This document shows positions 1-8,123 of a stretch of 23,154 nt of DNA, piece after piece (position 1 is the first letter of the stretch; every line of letters begins with the position of its first letter). A model generated the notes under the pieces. It did no database searches. It worked only from the letters and a program-made list of their open reading frames with translations, and was not told the origin of the DNA. Both the position numbers and the translations under genes were made by a program. This stretch comes from Alloprevotella tannerae (GTDB lineage Bacteria; Bacteroidota; Bacteroidia; Bacteroidales; Bacteroidaceae), in assembly GCA_015259125.1 (NCBI GenBank), contig JABZGR010000031.1:1-23154 (forward strand). The letters run 5' to 3'.

Positions 1-2
1 CC

Positions 3-134
3 TACAGCCAGGTCGAAAGAATCGTTGTGGGCTATAACCTGAGTAAAAAGGAGGTAACCTTAAACCGAATTGGGGTCAATTGGCCTCTCCACCTCTTTTT
101 GTCTAGATCACTCAAAGTACTTCCACGATGGTAG
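3..134 (+). CDS. Possible 3' tail of an ORF running in from the left edge
   Basis: One plus-strand frame is open from the left edge to a TAG at 132-134, about 43 codons. The other two plus frames have early stops. The peptide contains YNLSKKEVTLNRIGV, which faintly recalls the YNL...GV tails of some DDE transposases. That resemblance is weak and from memory. An open frame of this length can occur by chance, there is no start in the window, and all other genes are on the opposite strand. The stop lies inside the left arm of the inverted repeat at 128-189. Confidence 0.18.
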   Translation, partial: YSQVERIVVGYNLSKKEVTLNRIGVNWPLHLFLSRSLKVLPRW

Positions 135-200
135 AAATGTCCTTTCGTGTAAGGAGACTTGTGCCACCACGAAAGGACATTAGTACCATTAGCTTCGTAG
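124..200. repeat. Inverted repeat with alternating TCGTG/CACGA boxes (family 2 array)
   Basis: Arms 128-149 and 168-189 are complementary at 20 of 22 positions, with a perfect 13-bp core (ATGTCCTTTCGTG and its complement) and an 18-nt loop. CACGA at 124, TCGTG at 145 and CACGA at 168 alternate with 21 to 23 bp spacing, and TCGTA follows at 195. CACGATGGTA at 124-133 recurs exactly at 16006-16015. The segment AGGACATTAGTAC is close to AGGACGTTTGTAC in the 16027-16048 unit. The element therefore seems related to the 15983-16080 array. Confidence 0.7.
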
Positions 201-362
201 CTTAGCAGCTTCTATTCTTTTTGAGTATTATTCAAAACTAGTGGAACAAAATCTCATACAAGAATAGGGAGGATAGCAAGACGATACTTTAAGATCCACT
301 TGTAGAATATTCGCTTAGAAGTTTTTGAAAACCTATTAGGATGGTTGGAATAACAGATAAAA

Positions 363-2687
363 TTAAAATTCAAATTTAGCACCTAAGAAAAAGGTTCTTG
401 GTAATCCTGGCCCATAAATATAGGCAGAATCCCTATTCCATCCTTGATCAAAATCTTTTTGATAAGCATTACTTAAGTTTTGAACTCCGGCATTCAACTG
501 CAAAGTCAAGGAACCTGGGAGCGAAATATCATAGCTGGCCTTGGCATTGATCACCATAAATCGAGGCGTCTCTACCGCTATCGGTTTTGTGATTTTATCG
601 CCACCGGAATGCCCAACTAACATACTGCCTGTATAGTTGCCCGATAATAAGAAAGCAAGCCGCTTGATTGGAGTAATCTTAGCCGTGAAATAGCCATACG
701 CATTCGGGGTACGCAGCATCTTTCTGACAGGTGCAGCATCCTCATTCCATTCTACTGGTTCGCAGTAGCGACTTTGCTGCAAAGTGATACCGGCCTCCAC
801 CGTTAGCCACTTAGTGAGTAAAGCTCGCCCCTCAATATTTACTCCCATGACGCTTGCACCAAGTGCATTATAACGTTCTTGGATAGCGTTGCCTTGATCA
901 TCTGTTCTATTTAGCAGGCGCAGTCCAAATACATTATTAAGACGTGTATAAAACCCTTCGATGATTAGATCTGTCTGGATTTTTCCTAAATTATAGGCTA
1001 GATCGGCCGATAAACTAAAGCTATGTGAGCGCTCAACTTTTAATCCAGGTGCATTTATGGTAACAACGCGTTCGCCACCAACGTAGCCTACGTGTAGATC
1101 TTCGTCAAATGTCTGTGGAGCTCTGAAACCTTGTCCGTAACTGAAGCGCAGATTTACCTTTTCATTCGGATTGTAGCGTAAATTTACACGTGGACTGAAA
1201 ATCGGATTGGAGATAAGATTATGCTTATCCATTCTGGCTCCCAATACAAAGCTCCAGCGCTCGTCTTTCCATTCGTTTTGTGCGAAGAAACTACCTATAT
1301 GAATCTGCTGATGCAGGAAATGATTATAGTCGATTATTTCATCATTCAAGTTATCGTTGTTATACTCCCCACCCAATGTTAAGGTCGCCGGCAAGAACCA
1401 TAGCTTGTCGAAATAGTAGGAGTATTGTGCGCCTACGATATAAGTAAAATCAGTTGTGCGACCATAGGCCTTTTCTGCAGTTTCTATATCTTCTGTTGAA
1501 CCAGATGCGATACCGCCGTAATAACTTTTTCGATTAGTCGTCGTAAAAGAGAAATAAGCCTTCAGGTGATGCAATAGATTAGGTGTATCAAGATCATAAG
1601 TTAAATCTCCCCCATTAATAGAATGTTCTATCTGCTCTGTAATATTGGCTTTGTGAGGTGGAAGATGCAGATTATTTCCTCCGCGTCGAAACTCGCTGAT
1701 GTTATTGTAACGCATAGAAAGTTTCGAATAAGGAGTTAACTTGATAAAAGAGCTGAATCCGAACATTGAGTTGCGCAAATTGGGTAGCTCAGTATATTTA
1801 TCTCCATCGTAATCAAATCCCGGTCGATAATGGTATTGACCAAAAATAGACAAACCGGCACGGCCATCAGGCGTGACGAGTGAAGCGTTGGCTGTCGTCG
1901 TATTATCATAACTTGAACGGCCATATAAAGAGGTAATCGTATGACTGAAAGAACCGGTATTGTAAGTTGGATACTTTGTAATAATGTTGATAGTTCCGCC
2001 AACGGCAGAAGCACCATAGAGCGATGATCCACCACCGCGCACTATTTCAACGCGATCTATCATATTCGTGGGCAATTGCTCAAGCCCATACACACCATTC
2101 AGGGCCGAGAATACAGGTCTAGAATCAATTAGAATTTGCGAATAGTGACCGTCTAATCCATTCATTCTTACCTGTGAGAAACCACAATTTTGGCAATTCG
2201 TTTCTGTACGTACCCCGGGTTGGAAATTAAGCCCTTGAGCCAAACAAGCAATGTTTGTAACTTCAAAAGTCTTCTTATCTAACACGTTGACCAAAGCTGG
2301 TGCTTCTCTACGTAAGGTCTGCACGCGATTAGCCGTAAGCACAACCTCGTCAAGATCAAAGGCGTCTTCGCTCAGTTCGAAATCCAATTCTTGTACTTCG
2401 TGCGGGCGAGTTTTTATTTTCTGTCGTTGGATATGGTACCCCAACAATTTCACTTCCAACGTAAAATTGCCTATAGGCAGGTTCTTCAAATGATAACATC
2501 CCGCAGCATCTGTTGTGGTTTCGATGGTTGTTCCCTTTATAGAAATATGCACGAAGGGCAAATTCTCCTTGCTTTTTCCATTGATTACGCGACCTTGCAC
2601 AACAGCTTCTGTTACGTTTACATTATCTGCTATCCCGACTTGTAACAGTGAAAAGAATAGCAGAAAAAGTACTATTTTCTTATTCAT
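363..2687 (-). CDS. TonB-dependent outer-membrane receptor
   Basis: This is a 774-residue outer-membrane receptor that would import a scarce ligand using TonB/ExbBD energy. Residues 1-20 are a signal peptide. Residues about 28-110 form a carboxypeptidase-regulatory-like beta-sandwich typical of Bacteroidetes receptors. A TonB-box-like DEVVLTA follows at about 113-119. The plug domain spans roughly 125-240, with GLDGHYSQILIDSRPVFS and VEIVRGGGSSLYGASAVGGTINIITK. The remainder is a beta-barrel ending in KFEF with a terminal Phe. The plug carries Cys165-x2-Cys168 (NCQNC), which could bind a metal or form a disulfide. No SusD-like partner gene is next to it, which argues against a glycan-uptake pair and for a metal, heme or cobalamin ligand. 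The ligand is not determinable from sequence. The gene is monocistronic in this window. Confidence 0.93.
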   Translation of the reverse strand: MNKKIVLFLLFFSLLQVGIADNVNVTEAVVQGRVINGKSKENLPFVHISIKGTTIETTTDAAGCYHLKNLPIGNFTLEVKLLGYHIQRQKIKTRPHEVQELDFELSEDAFDLDEVVLTANRVQTLRREAPALVNVLDKKTFEVTNIACLAQGLNFQPGVRTETNCQNCGFSQVRMNGLDGHYSQILIDSRPVFSALNGVYGLEQLPTNMIDRVEIVRGGGSSLYGASAVGGTINIITKYPTYNTGSFSHTITSLYGRSSYDNTTTANASLVTPDGRAGLSIFGQYHYRPGFDYDGDKYTELPNLRNSMFGFSSFIKLTPYSKLSMRYNNISEFRRGGNNLHLPPHKANITEQIEHSINGGDLTYDLDTPNLLHHLKAYFSFTTTNRKSYYGGIASGSTEDIETAEKAYGRTTDFTYIVGAQYSYYFDKLWFLPATLTLGGEYNNDNLNDEIIDYNHFLHQQIHIGSFFAQNEWKDERWSFVLGARMDKHNLISNPIFSPRVNLRYNPNEKVNLRFSYGQGFRAPQTFDEDLHVGYVGGERVVTINAPGLKVERSHSFSLSADLAYNLGKIQTDLIIEGFYTRLNNVFGLRLLNRTDDQGNAIQERYNALGASVMGVNIEGRALLTKWLTVEAGITLQQSRYCEPVEWNEDAAPVRKMLRTPNAYGYFTAKITPIKRLAFLLSGNYTGSMLVGHSGGDKITKPIAVETPRFMVINAKASYDISLPGSLTLQLNAGVQNLSNAYQKDFDQGWNRDSAYIYGPGLPRTFFLGAKFEF

Positions 2688-2726
2688 AGGATCTTTGATT
2701 TGTAAATAAATTCAAGTATTAAACAA

Positions 2727-2738
2727 GATAGGTCTATC
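2727..2738. promoter_or_regulatory. Small inverted repeat upstream of the TonB receptor
   Basis: GATAG-N2-CTATC lies between the proposed -7 element and the receptor start codon, about 40 bp upstream of the start. It could be a repressor half-site pair or chance. It does not match the Fur consensus. Confidence 0.2.
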
Positions 2739-2756
2739 CTGTGTATTTTTTGACTG

Positions 2757-2764
2757 CAAAGATA
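2757..2764 (-). promoter_or_regulatory. Candidate -7 element of the TonB receptor promoter
   Basis: On the minus strand this reads TATCTTTG, an exact match to the Bacteroidetes -7 consensus TAnnTTTG. It would give a leader of about 60 nt. The expected -33 position has only TTT rather than TTG, so support is partial. Confidence 0.35.
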
Positions 2765-3011
2765 TGGTGTTCTTTATTGCTGAAAAATACTCAAGAATAA
2801 TGATTTTATGCTCCATCCTCGCAGGAGTGTAGCCAGCACATAAAGGCAGCCAGATGTATCTGAAAAGCCTCAGAAAGAGTTTGTTTGTTGATGGTGATAA
2901 ATATCCGTGACGGCAAGAAAATTTGACGAGATGGCAGAGCGGTATAATTGGAATTGGGGTTAATAGTTGGGGAAGTGTTCATAAATTAGCTTATCTACTA
3001 CCATTTGAAAC

Positions 3012-3051
3012 AAAAAACACTTATGTTGAGAACTTGTCTGCGGCATAAGTG
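3012..3051 (-). terminator. Rho-independent terminator after the lipoprotein gene
   Basis: A perfect 8-bp stem (CACTTATG at 3018-3025 with CATAAGTG at 3044-3051) encloses an 18-nt loop. On the minus strand it is followed at once by six T residues (3012-3017). The long loop lowers certainty. It lies about 70 bp past the stop of the lipoprotein gene. Confidence 0.55.
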
Positions 3052-3121
3052 AGAGTAGGGTGGTTATAGTAAGCGCTTATCTTGAAGCGCTATTGTAGCC
3101 TTCTGTTATCTATGCTCCATT

Positions 3122-3574
3122 TTAGAATTTTCTAAAAGATAGTTTTGCATAATCTGATTGCAATAACATCGTTTTGCTGTCCAAATGTAGTACTGCAAAG
3201 TTGGCTTTTATGCCATTGATCCCTGTTTTTTGGAAGTAAGTCGTCAAAGGGTCGTCAATCTTTTGATCAGCTTCGCGATAGTGGCGATAGAAATCGAATA
3301 GTTTTAAAGAATCTCCCGTAAAATTGAATCGACATAACGACTCTTCTGTCAATGAATCGTGGAATTTGCCGGTCATACTATGTATGCTGATCAACTTATA
3401 TTGTATATCCCAGAAGATTAGTTGCTCTTTCATTTCTACTTTTCTGTTGCTGCCATCTAAATAGCTTAGCTCCATTAATTGCCAGCGGCCATCTAACTTT
3501 CCATTGTCGGATGTCTCAATAGAACATCCGGTCAAGAGCAGAAGAAATATAGCGATCAGAGAAAAGTTTCTCAT
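3122..3574 (-). CDS. Lipocalin-like lipoprotein
   Basis: This 150-residue protein has a short signal peptide ending in a lipobox, LLLTG-Cys17, so it should be lipid-anchored in the envelope. After the cysteine, LDGRWQLMELSYLDG followed by alternating hydrophobic strands resembles the small lipocalin-like or DUF4488-type lipoproteins of Bacteroidetes. That family assignment comes from the general pattern, not a search. No catalytic residues are evident. It starts 38 bp after the Wzi-like gene and is followed by a terminator, so it is probably the last gene of that transcription unit. Its ligand and function are unknown. Confidence 0.8.
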   Translation of the reverse strand: MRNFSLIAIFLLLLTGCSIETSDNGKLDGRWQLMELSYLDGSNRKVEMKEQLIFWDIQYKLISIHSMTGKFHDSLTEESLCRFNFTGDSLKLFDFYRHYREADQKIDDPLTTYFQKTGINGIKANFAVLHLDSKTMLLQSDYAKLSFRKF

Positions 3575-3612
3575 CTTTCTTATCGTATCATTAAGTTTTA
3601 AAAAACGTTTGC

Positions 3613-5109
3613 TTAAAATAGTCCCCGCTTGCTAAGACCTATTTGCAGACCAACATTATTATCTAACAAATTACCTCGATCTATGCCGAACGATGATGTG
3701 ATCTGCCAATCTTTAGGTAAGCTATAGCTGATTTCACATAGGATTGACGTGTTGTATTTCTTGTCCTTGAAGGGTGCAAAGTATGAGCCCCAATTTTCGG
3801 AATAAGTCAGAAGGAAACGATAATGCAAGCGGTCAGTTGGGTTTCCACGAAAGCCTATATGGTGCGCAAACAAACGATTGTTGCGAATTTGAAGTACGCG
3901 ATCCTTATTGTAAATTGGAGAGGTGATTAAGGGGTTGCCAATTACTTGCCCCCAATGCGCCCACGCTAAATAAAGATTGTGACTGTAGTATCCGTCTTTT
4001 CCGCCAACCTCATCAGGGATTTGAGCCGTGTGATCGTGATATAGAGGGCCGCTTTGGTATTTCGTGTATAGATATTCATAGACTATGTCGGAGACAAATC
4101 TGTTTTTCGGCAAAGTAACTTCAACTCCCCACAGCCCATCTTTGAGTTTGTAGCCGGTAAAATGCCTACTTTGCTTCGTGTTGTCTGCATTCCATCCTCC
4201 GCTTCCTAACATAAATAGGCCTGAATGGTCTTCAAAAAAATGATCGTAATAGGCTCTGACTTTCCACGTGGGAAACTTATAGGAAATATCTGCGATCCAA
4301 CTACCCAGCATATTGCCGGAGTTGTTCGCATATACGCCGTCTGTTGGGTCATTTCCGCCAGAGAAGAATGCATTCCAAAAAGCTTTTAGGCCGTGATCCA
4401 ACTTAACTTTTGGATGAGTTGCGTCCAAGTTGTAGATAGTTCCGCCAAACTGCGTCGCCATCTCTAAGCCAAGGGTTCCGCTTAAAGGAAATCTTTCTTC
4501 GTTTCCAAAGTGTAGATAGCCGGATTTGCTATGATAGAGTGCTTTACGTACATATCTGCTTCCTGTAGGTTGATAGTTCTTCTGCCATTTTCCATCCGTG
4601 AACCAGCCATAAGCAACGTGGCCTTTCAAACCAAGCCACGGCGTTACTTGCCAATAGTCCGGAAGTTCGATGCGGGCTTGAGGAATGGGACGACTATTGA
4701 TGCCTAAGGTCATTGAGCCGCTACTCAGTTCGTCGTTCTTCAACTCCAAGGGGCGCTCTTTGCTACCTATCGCGAAGCGAACCTTTTTGTATTGGGCCTC
4801 ACCATAGAGTTGCTGAATAATAAGCCCGCTTGTGTGGTCTATTGCGCCTGCAATATCTGCCCCGTAATCTAAATGCCAATTTCCAATTTCATCTTGGCGA
4901 GTGATTTTAGCTCTGATATAGGCACTCTGTGCGCGTACAGACGAAAGGCCATGCTTGTTGGCGTTTAGCCAAAATGGATTACGGTTGCTTGCAAACGAAA
5001 CTTGCGTGGAGGCCTCATAGACCCAAGGATTCTGTTCCGATTGGGCGGTAACCGCAACACAATAGAAAAAGGATACGAATAGAGTTCCTAAACTTTGCTT
5101 ACTTAGCAT
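3613..5109 (-). CDS. Wzi-family capsule-assembly-like outer-membrane protein
   Basis: This 498-residue protein starts with a signal peptide (residues 1 to about 23, cut after VTAQ). It contains NRNPFWLNANKHGLSS near residues 42-57, a motif characteristic of Bacteroidetes Wzi-family proteins. The rest is rich in aromatic residues with alternating strands, as expected for a beta-barrel. In enteric bacteria Wzi helps attach capsular polysaccharide to the cell surface. In Bacteroidota the family is broad, so a capsule role is inference. The ATG overlaps the end of rny by 11 bp in another frame, suggesting translational coupling. No capsule biosynthesis genes are nearby. Confidence 0.85.
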   Translation of the reverse strand: MLSKQSLGTLFVSFFYCVAVTAQSEQNPWVYEASTQVSFASNRNPFWLNANKHGLSSVRAQSAYIRAKITRQDEIGNWHLDYGADIAGAIDHTSGLIIQQLYGEAQYKKVRFAIGSKERPLELKNDELSSGSMTLGINSRPIPQARIELPDYWQVTPWLGLKGHVAYGWFTDGKWQKNYQPTGSRYVRKALYHSKSGYLHFGNEERFPLSGTLGLEMATQFGGTIYNLDATHPKVKLDHGLKAFWNAFFSGGNDPTDGVYANNSGNMLGSWIADISYKFPTWKVRAYYDHFFEDHSGLFMLGSGGWNADNTKQSRHFTGYKLKDGLWGVEVTLPKNRFVSDIVYEYLYTKYQSGPLYHDHTAQIPDEVGGKDGYYSHNLYLAWAHWGQVIGNPLITSPIYNKDRVLQIRNNRLFAHHIGFRGNPTDRLHYRFLLTYSENWGSYFAPFKDKKYNTSILCEISYSLPKDWQITSSFGIDRGNLLDNNVGLQIGLSKRGLF

Positions 5110-6637
5110 AATTGATTGAGCGTGTTTCTCGAATGACCGTAATTTTAACTTGACCCGGATAAGTCATTTCATCTTGGATCTTTTTTGCGATTTCGAACGA
5201 TAATTGCTCCGTCTGCTTATCGTCAATCTTATCTGCGCCAACTATGACACGTAGTTCGCGACCGGCTTGTATAGCATAGGTCTTCGTAACACCGGGATAG
5301 CTCATCGCAATGTTTTCCAAATCATTCAAGCGCTTAATGTAAGCTTCAATAATCTCGCGGCGAGCGCCCGGACGAGCGCCACTAATCGCGTCACACACTT
5401 GTACAATCGGCGCAATCAAAGAAGACATTTCAACTTCGTCGTGGTGGGCGGCGATAGCATTAACAATTTCTGGTTTTTCCTTAAACTTTTCCGCCAATTT
5501 AGCACCATATAATGCGTGTGGGAGTTCGCTTTCTTCATCAGGCACTTTACCTATATCGTGTAGTAAACCTGCTCGCTTCGCCTTCTTCGGATTTAAGCCT
5601 AATTCAGAAGCCATAACGGCGCACAAGTTTGCCGTTTCGCGAGCATGTTGTAGTAAGTTTTGTCCGTAAGAAGAGCGATATTTCATTTTACCAACAATGC
5701 GAATGAGTTCCGGATGCAGGCCGTGGATTCCTAAGTCAATTGCTGTGCGCTTTCCCGTCTCAATAACTTCTTCCTCAACTTGCTTCTGCACTTTTGCAAC
5801 AACTTCTTCGATGCGTGCGGGGTGAATACGTCCGTCTGCGATCAATTGGTGCAAAGCTAAGCGCGCAACTTCTCGGCGCACGGGGTCAAAGGCAGAGATG
5901 ACAATTGCTTCCGGAGTGTCATCAACAACAACTTCTACGCCTGTAGCGGCTTCCAGAGCGCGAATGTTGCGTCCTTCACGGCCGATAATACGGCCTTTTA
6001 CCTCATCGTTATCGATGTGGAAGACCGTTGTACTATTTTCTATAGCCGTTTCTGTGGCTACGCGCTGAATAGTTTGGATAACGATTCGCTTTGCCTCTTT
6101 ATTTGCAGTCAGTTTGGCGTCATCCATAATGTCGTTAATATAGGATTGCGCATTGGTACGCGCCTCATCTTTCAACGATTCTACCAATCTCATTTTTGCA
6201 TCTTCAGCAGAGAGGCCGCTGAGTTCTTCTAATTTTTGCTGCTCTTGGCGTTGGATTTTCTCTAAGTCAGCTTCGCGATTAGCTAATGCTTTCTGTTGAT
6301 TCTGCAAGCGTTGGATTTCTTCTTCTAAGTCGCTCTTGCGCTTATTGACTTCCTCTTGGCGCTGCGTGAGCGTTTGCTCCCGTTGTTTTAGCTTGCTTTC
6401 TACTTGTTGTAGCTTTTGATTGCGCTGTTGTGTTTCTCTTTCAAGTTCATTCTTCTTATTTAAGAATTTCTCGCGTACTTCAAGTAGCTTTTTCTCTTTC
6501 AGTACTTCTGATTGCTTTTCTGCCGCTTTGATTGTACGACGATACTTCCCTGTAAGCATATAGCGGAAGCAGGCATAACCAAGTCCGCTGCCAATCAGTA
6601 AAGCTAAAACTGTGGATATAATAAGAATAGATTCCAT
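5099..6637 (-). CDS. rny: Ribonuclease Y
   Basis: RNase Y is a membrane-anchored endoribonuclease that starts mRNA turnover. The 512-residue length is usual for the family. An N-terminal transmembrane helix (residues 4-28) is followed by a long charged coiled coil (about 30-150). A KH RNA-binding domain carries GRIIGREGRNIR at 215-226. The HD metal-dependent phosphohydrolase domain has His331 and the HD pair His360-Asp361 in LLHDIGK, then HHDE at 398-401. The sequence ends with the conserved family C-terminus (YPGQVKITVIRE). The gene follows zapA by 91 bp and overlaps the Wzi-like gene. I see no strong promoter in the 91-bp gap, so transcription from the zapB-like promoter is likely. Confidence 0.97.
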   Translation of the reverse strand: MESILIISTVLALLIGSGLGYACFRYMLTGKYRRTIKAAEKQSEVLKEKKLLEVREKFLNKKNELERETQQRNQKLQQVESKLKQREQTLTQRQEEVNKRKSDLEEEIQRLQNQQKALANREADLEKIQRQEQQKLEELSGLSAEDAKMRLVESLKDEARTNAQSYINDIMDDAKLTANKEAKRIVIQTIQRVATETAIENSTTVFHIDNDEVKGRIIGREGRNIRALEAATGVEVVVDDTPEAIVISAFDPVRREVARLALHQLIADGRIHPARIEEVVAKVQKQVEEEVIETGKRTAIDLGIHGLHPELIRIVGKMKYRSSYGQNLLQHARETANLCAVMASELGLNPKKAKRAGLLHDIGKVPDEESELPHALYGAKLAEKFKEKPEIVNAIAAHHDEVEMSSLIAPIVQVCDAISGARPGARREIIEAYIKRLNDLENIAMSYPGVTKTYAIQAGRELRVIVGADKIDDKQTEQLSFEIAKKIQDEMTYPGQVKITVIRETRSINYAK

Positions 6638-6728
6638 ATAGATTTTGTCCTTTTGATATTTTGTTATTTTTGATTTGTTATTGTTGTTATGTTGAAGAAG
6701 GGTGCTGAATGAAAGAGAAAATGTGCTT

Positions 6729-7052
6729 TTAGTCGTCCTCTTTTTTTAGCGCATCTTCTATTTCAGATGTCAATGTTTCCATGCTGGCTACGAAGGGTGC
6801 TGTGTTTTGTACTTGTTCAAGTTGTAGCGCTTGCACCGCAAAATCTAGAATGGAGATAGACATATATTTTTCGATTGTTTGATTAGGATAGGTTTGTGCA
6901 TATCTGCCCAACTTATCATTAATCAGCTTTGCCGCTTTTCGGTAGATTTCTTCTTGACTCCTTTGGACTGAGATGGTGTGCATTTGACTCCCAATTCTGA
7001 GCTGGATAACTAATTTGTTGCTGTCTGCCATGTGTGTTTGCGAATTATCCAT
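6729..7052 (-). CDS. zapA: Cell division protein ZapA
   Basis: ZapA binds FtsZ and stabilises the Z-ring. The 107-residue sequence has the family layout: an N-terminal beta-strand segment (KLVIQLRIGSQMHTISV), then RSQEEIYRKAAKLINDKLGRYAQTYP, then a long helix for oligomerisation. The start used here overlaps the stop of the upstream gene as ATGGATAA. A second Met (residue 8, at 7031) would give a length nearer the domain boundary. The pairing with an upstream coiled-coil partner and downstream rny supports the call. Confidence 0.88.
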   Translation of the reverse strand: MDNSQTHMADSNKLVIQLRIGSQMHTISVQRSQEEIYRKAAKLINDKLGRYAQTYPNQTIEKYMSISILDFAVQALQLEQVQNTAPFVASMETLTSEIEDALKKEDD

Positions 7053-7338
7053 TTAGCAGTGCGATGCATTTGTCTATTCTTCTAATGAGCGAAGCCATTT
7101 TTGTCTTTGCTCCTTGAAGATCCGAGTTGCTTATTTCAATCATTTTAGCCAGTTTTAGGTTGTTATAGTCATCCTGAAGCTGCCTAATTTCCTCTTTTGC
7201 AGCTGCTATTTCTTTTTCACCTTCAGTTAGGGCCAACTGTAGTTCAGCATTTTTCTCCGTGAGCGCGTTATATTGCAAGATGAGCTGTCTTACTCTCGTC
7301 TCAAACACTCTAAGTTTTTCTTCCTCTTCTTTTGTCAT
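7045..7338 (-). CDS. Small coiled-coil protein, ZapB-like
   Basis: This 97-residue protein is almost entirely charged heptad sequence from about residue 3 to 65 (LQLALTEGEKEIAAAKEEIRQLQDDYNNLKLAKMI). A short C-terminal segment (GAKTKMASLIRRIDKCIALLNG) follows. Its position directly before zapA and overlapping it by 8 bp suggests a ZapA partner like ZapB, but coiled coils cannot be assigned from composition alone. It has its own promoter at 7360-7390 and leads the zapA-rny cluster. Confidence 0.8.
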   Translation of the reverse strand: MTKEEEEKLRVFETRVRQLILQYNALTEKNAELQLALTEGEKEIAAAKEEIRQLQDDYNNLKLAKMIEISNSDLQGAKTKMASLIRRIDKCIALLNG

Positions 7339-7359
7339 TACTCACTAACTTGTATAGCG

Positions 7360-7390
7360 CGAAGATACGTAAATATTTTATTGTATGCAA
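7360..7390 (-). promoter_or_regulatory. Bacteroidetes-type promoter for the zapB-like/zapA/rny cluster
   Basis: The minus strand reads TTG (7388-7390), 20 bp, then TATCTTCG (7360-7367). This matches TTG-N19/20-TAnnTTTG at all but one position. It lies about 22 bp upstream of the start codon. Confidence 0.55.
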
Positions 7391-7436
7391 CTTACCTATC
7401 TTCAGCTCATGCAAAGTTTATATAGGAGAAGTAGGC

Positions 7437-8075
7437 TTATTTTTCTTCGACGTCTTTCGGTTTTTTCTCCTTCTTTACCAATACGAGGAGATGAAAGACA
7501 TAGTCAGTTACCCACTGTTGCGAATAACCCAACGTGTGTTGGTAGCGGCGAACTGTAAGGGCTGCTTTGTATGCGCTTGGATCTTTCCAATCGTCTTTTT
7601 CAAGAATGTCTCGCACGGTTTTTTGCGTCATAGCGTAAAGTGCCTTTCGCATAAAGCCGGGAACGCGAACTTTCCATTTCATCATGTTGCCTGCAAGCAT
7701 CATCAGCTCTTGAGTAAAGCCCTGAAAATTGAAGAGGAATCCTTGCATTTGATTGATGTTCTTACAATTGCGCTTGACGGACTGGTCAATTTCTTTAAAG
7801 AAATATTCCGGCATATCGTAAATTTCCATCAGCATCTTTTTGCAACGATTCTTTTCGGCCAAACCCAGTTTGTTGTTTGCTGTAGGAACGTGCAAGGTTT
7901 GCTTAAAAACGCGTAAGTCGGGCAAAGCTGCTAAGTTGCTAATGCCCAAATTGCCAGCCAATACGGCTTGATAATATACGCGAATCAGCGTCATGAAATC
8001 TTCCAGACCGCCGAGACGCCACCCTTCATCTTGAGCGGTGGCTTTTCGCTTAAAGATTTTAGCTAAAAAACTCAT
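7437..8075 (-). CDS. Conserved-looking protein of unknown function
   Basis: I do not recognise a named family in this 212-residue protein. It has a basic N-terminus (MSFLAKIFKRK), no signal peptide and no clear transmembrane helix, so it is probably cytoplasmic or peripherally membrane-bound. The central part is helical and Met/Phe/Asn-rich (INQMQGFLFNFQGFTQELMMLAGNMMKWKVRVPGFMRKAL). The C-terminal tail is acidic and basic mixed (KKEKKPKDVEEK). It has a strong promoter upstream and a separate promoter downstream for the next cluster, so it appears to be a single-gene unit. Its long open frame and clean promoter make it a real gene. Confidence 0.85.
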   Translation of the reverse strand: MSFLAKIFKRKATAQDEGWRLGGLEDFMTLIRVYYQAVLAGNLGISNLAALPDLRVFKQTLHVPTANNKLGLAEKNRCKKMLMEIYDMPEYFFKEIDQSVKRNCKNINQMQGFLFNFQGFTQELMMLAGNMMKWKVRVPGFMRKALYAMTQKTVRDILEKDDWKDPSAYKAALTVRRYQHTLGYSQQWVTDYVFHLLVLVKKEKKPKDVEEK

Positions 8076-8092
8076 AATATCATTTTCTTGTG

Positions 8093-8123
8093 CAAAGTTA
8101 ATGTAAAGTAAAGGAAGGGCAAA
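8093..8123 (-). promoter_or_regulatory. Bacteroidetes-type promoter of the 212-residue protein gene
   Basis: The minus strand reads TTTG (8120-8123), 19 bp, then TAACTTTG (8093-8100), a full consensus match. The same -7 octamer with the same spacing occurs in front of nadE. Confidence 0.7.

Larger units (their letters stand above)
1..362. other. Intergenic region downstream of the TonB receptor
   Basis: It holds the possible ORF tail at 3-134 and the inverted repeat at 124-200. From about 200 to 362 I see no gene, RNA or clear terminator for the receptor gene. Sequence beyond the left edge is needed to decide what the first 130 bases belong to. Confidence 0.5.
2688..3121. other. Intergenic region between the lipoprotein and TonB receptor genes
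   Basis: It holds the terminator at 3012-3051, a weaker AGCGCTT hairpin near 3070-3091, the candidate -7 element and the small inverted repeat. I found no cobalamin-riboswitch-like box, tRNA or convincing ORF. Confidence 0.5.

Noticed and set aside
46..59. Sequence resembling a strong Shine-Dalgarno or the complement of a 16S tail
   Set aside because: No start codon follows at a usable distance, and the flanks do not match the conserved 16S 3' end.
6638..6728. 6S RNA gene between zapA and rny
   Set aside because: 6S RNA often lies near zapA in other bacteria, but this gap is only 91 bp, AT-rich and without a long hairpin.
7332..7916. 194-codon plus-strand ORF
   Set aside because: It lies mostly antisense to the 212-residue gene, which has a good promoter. 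It is best explained as a shadow.
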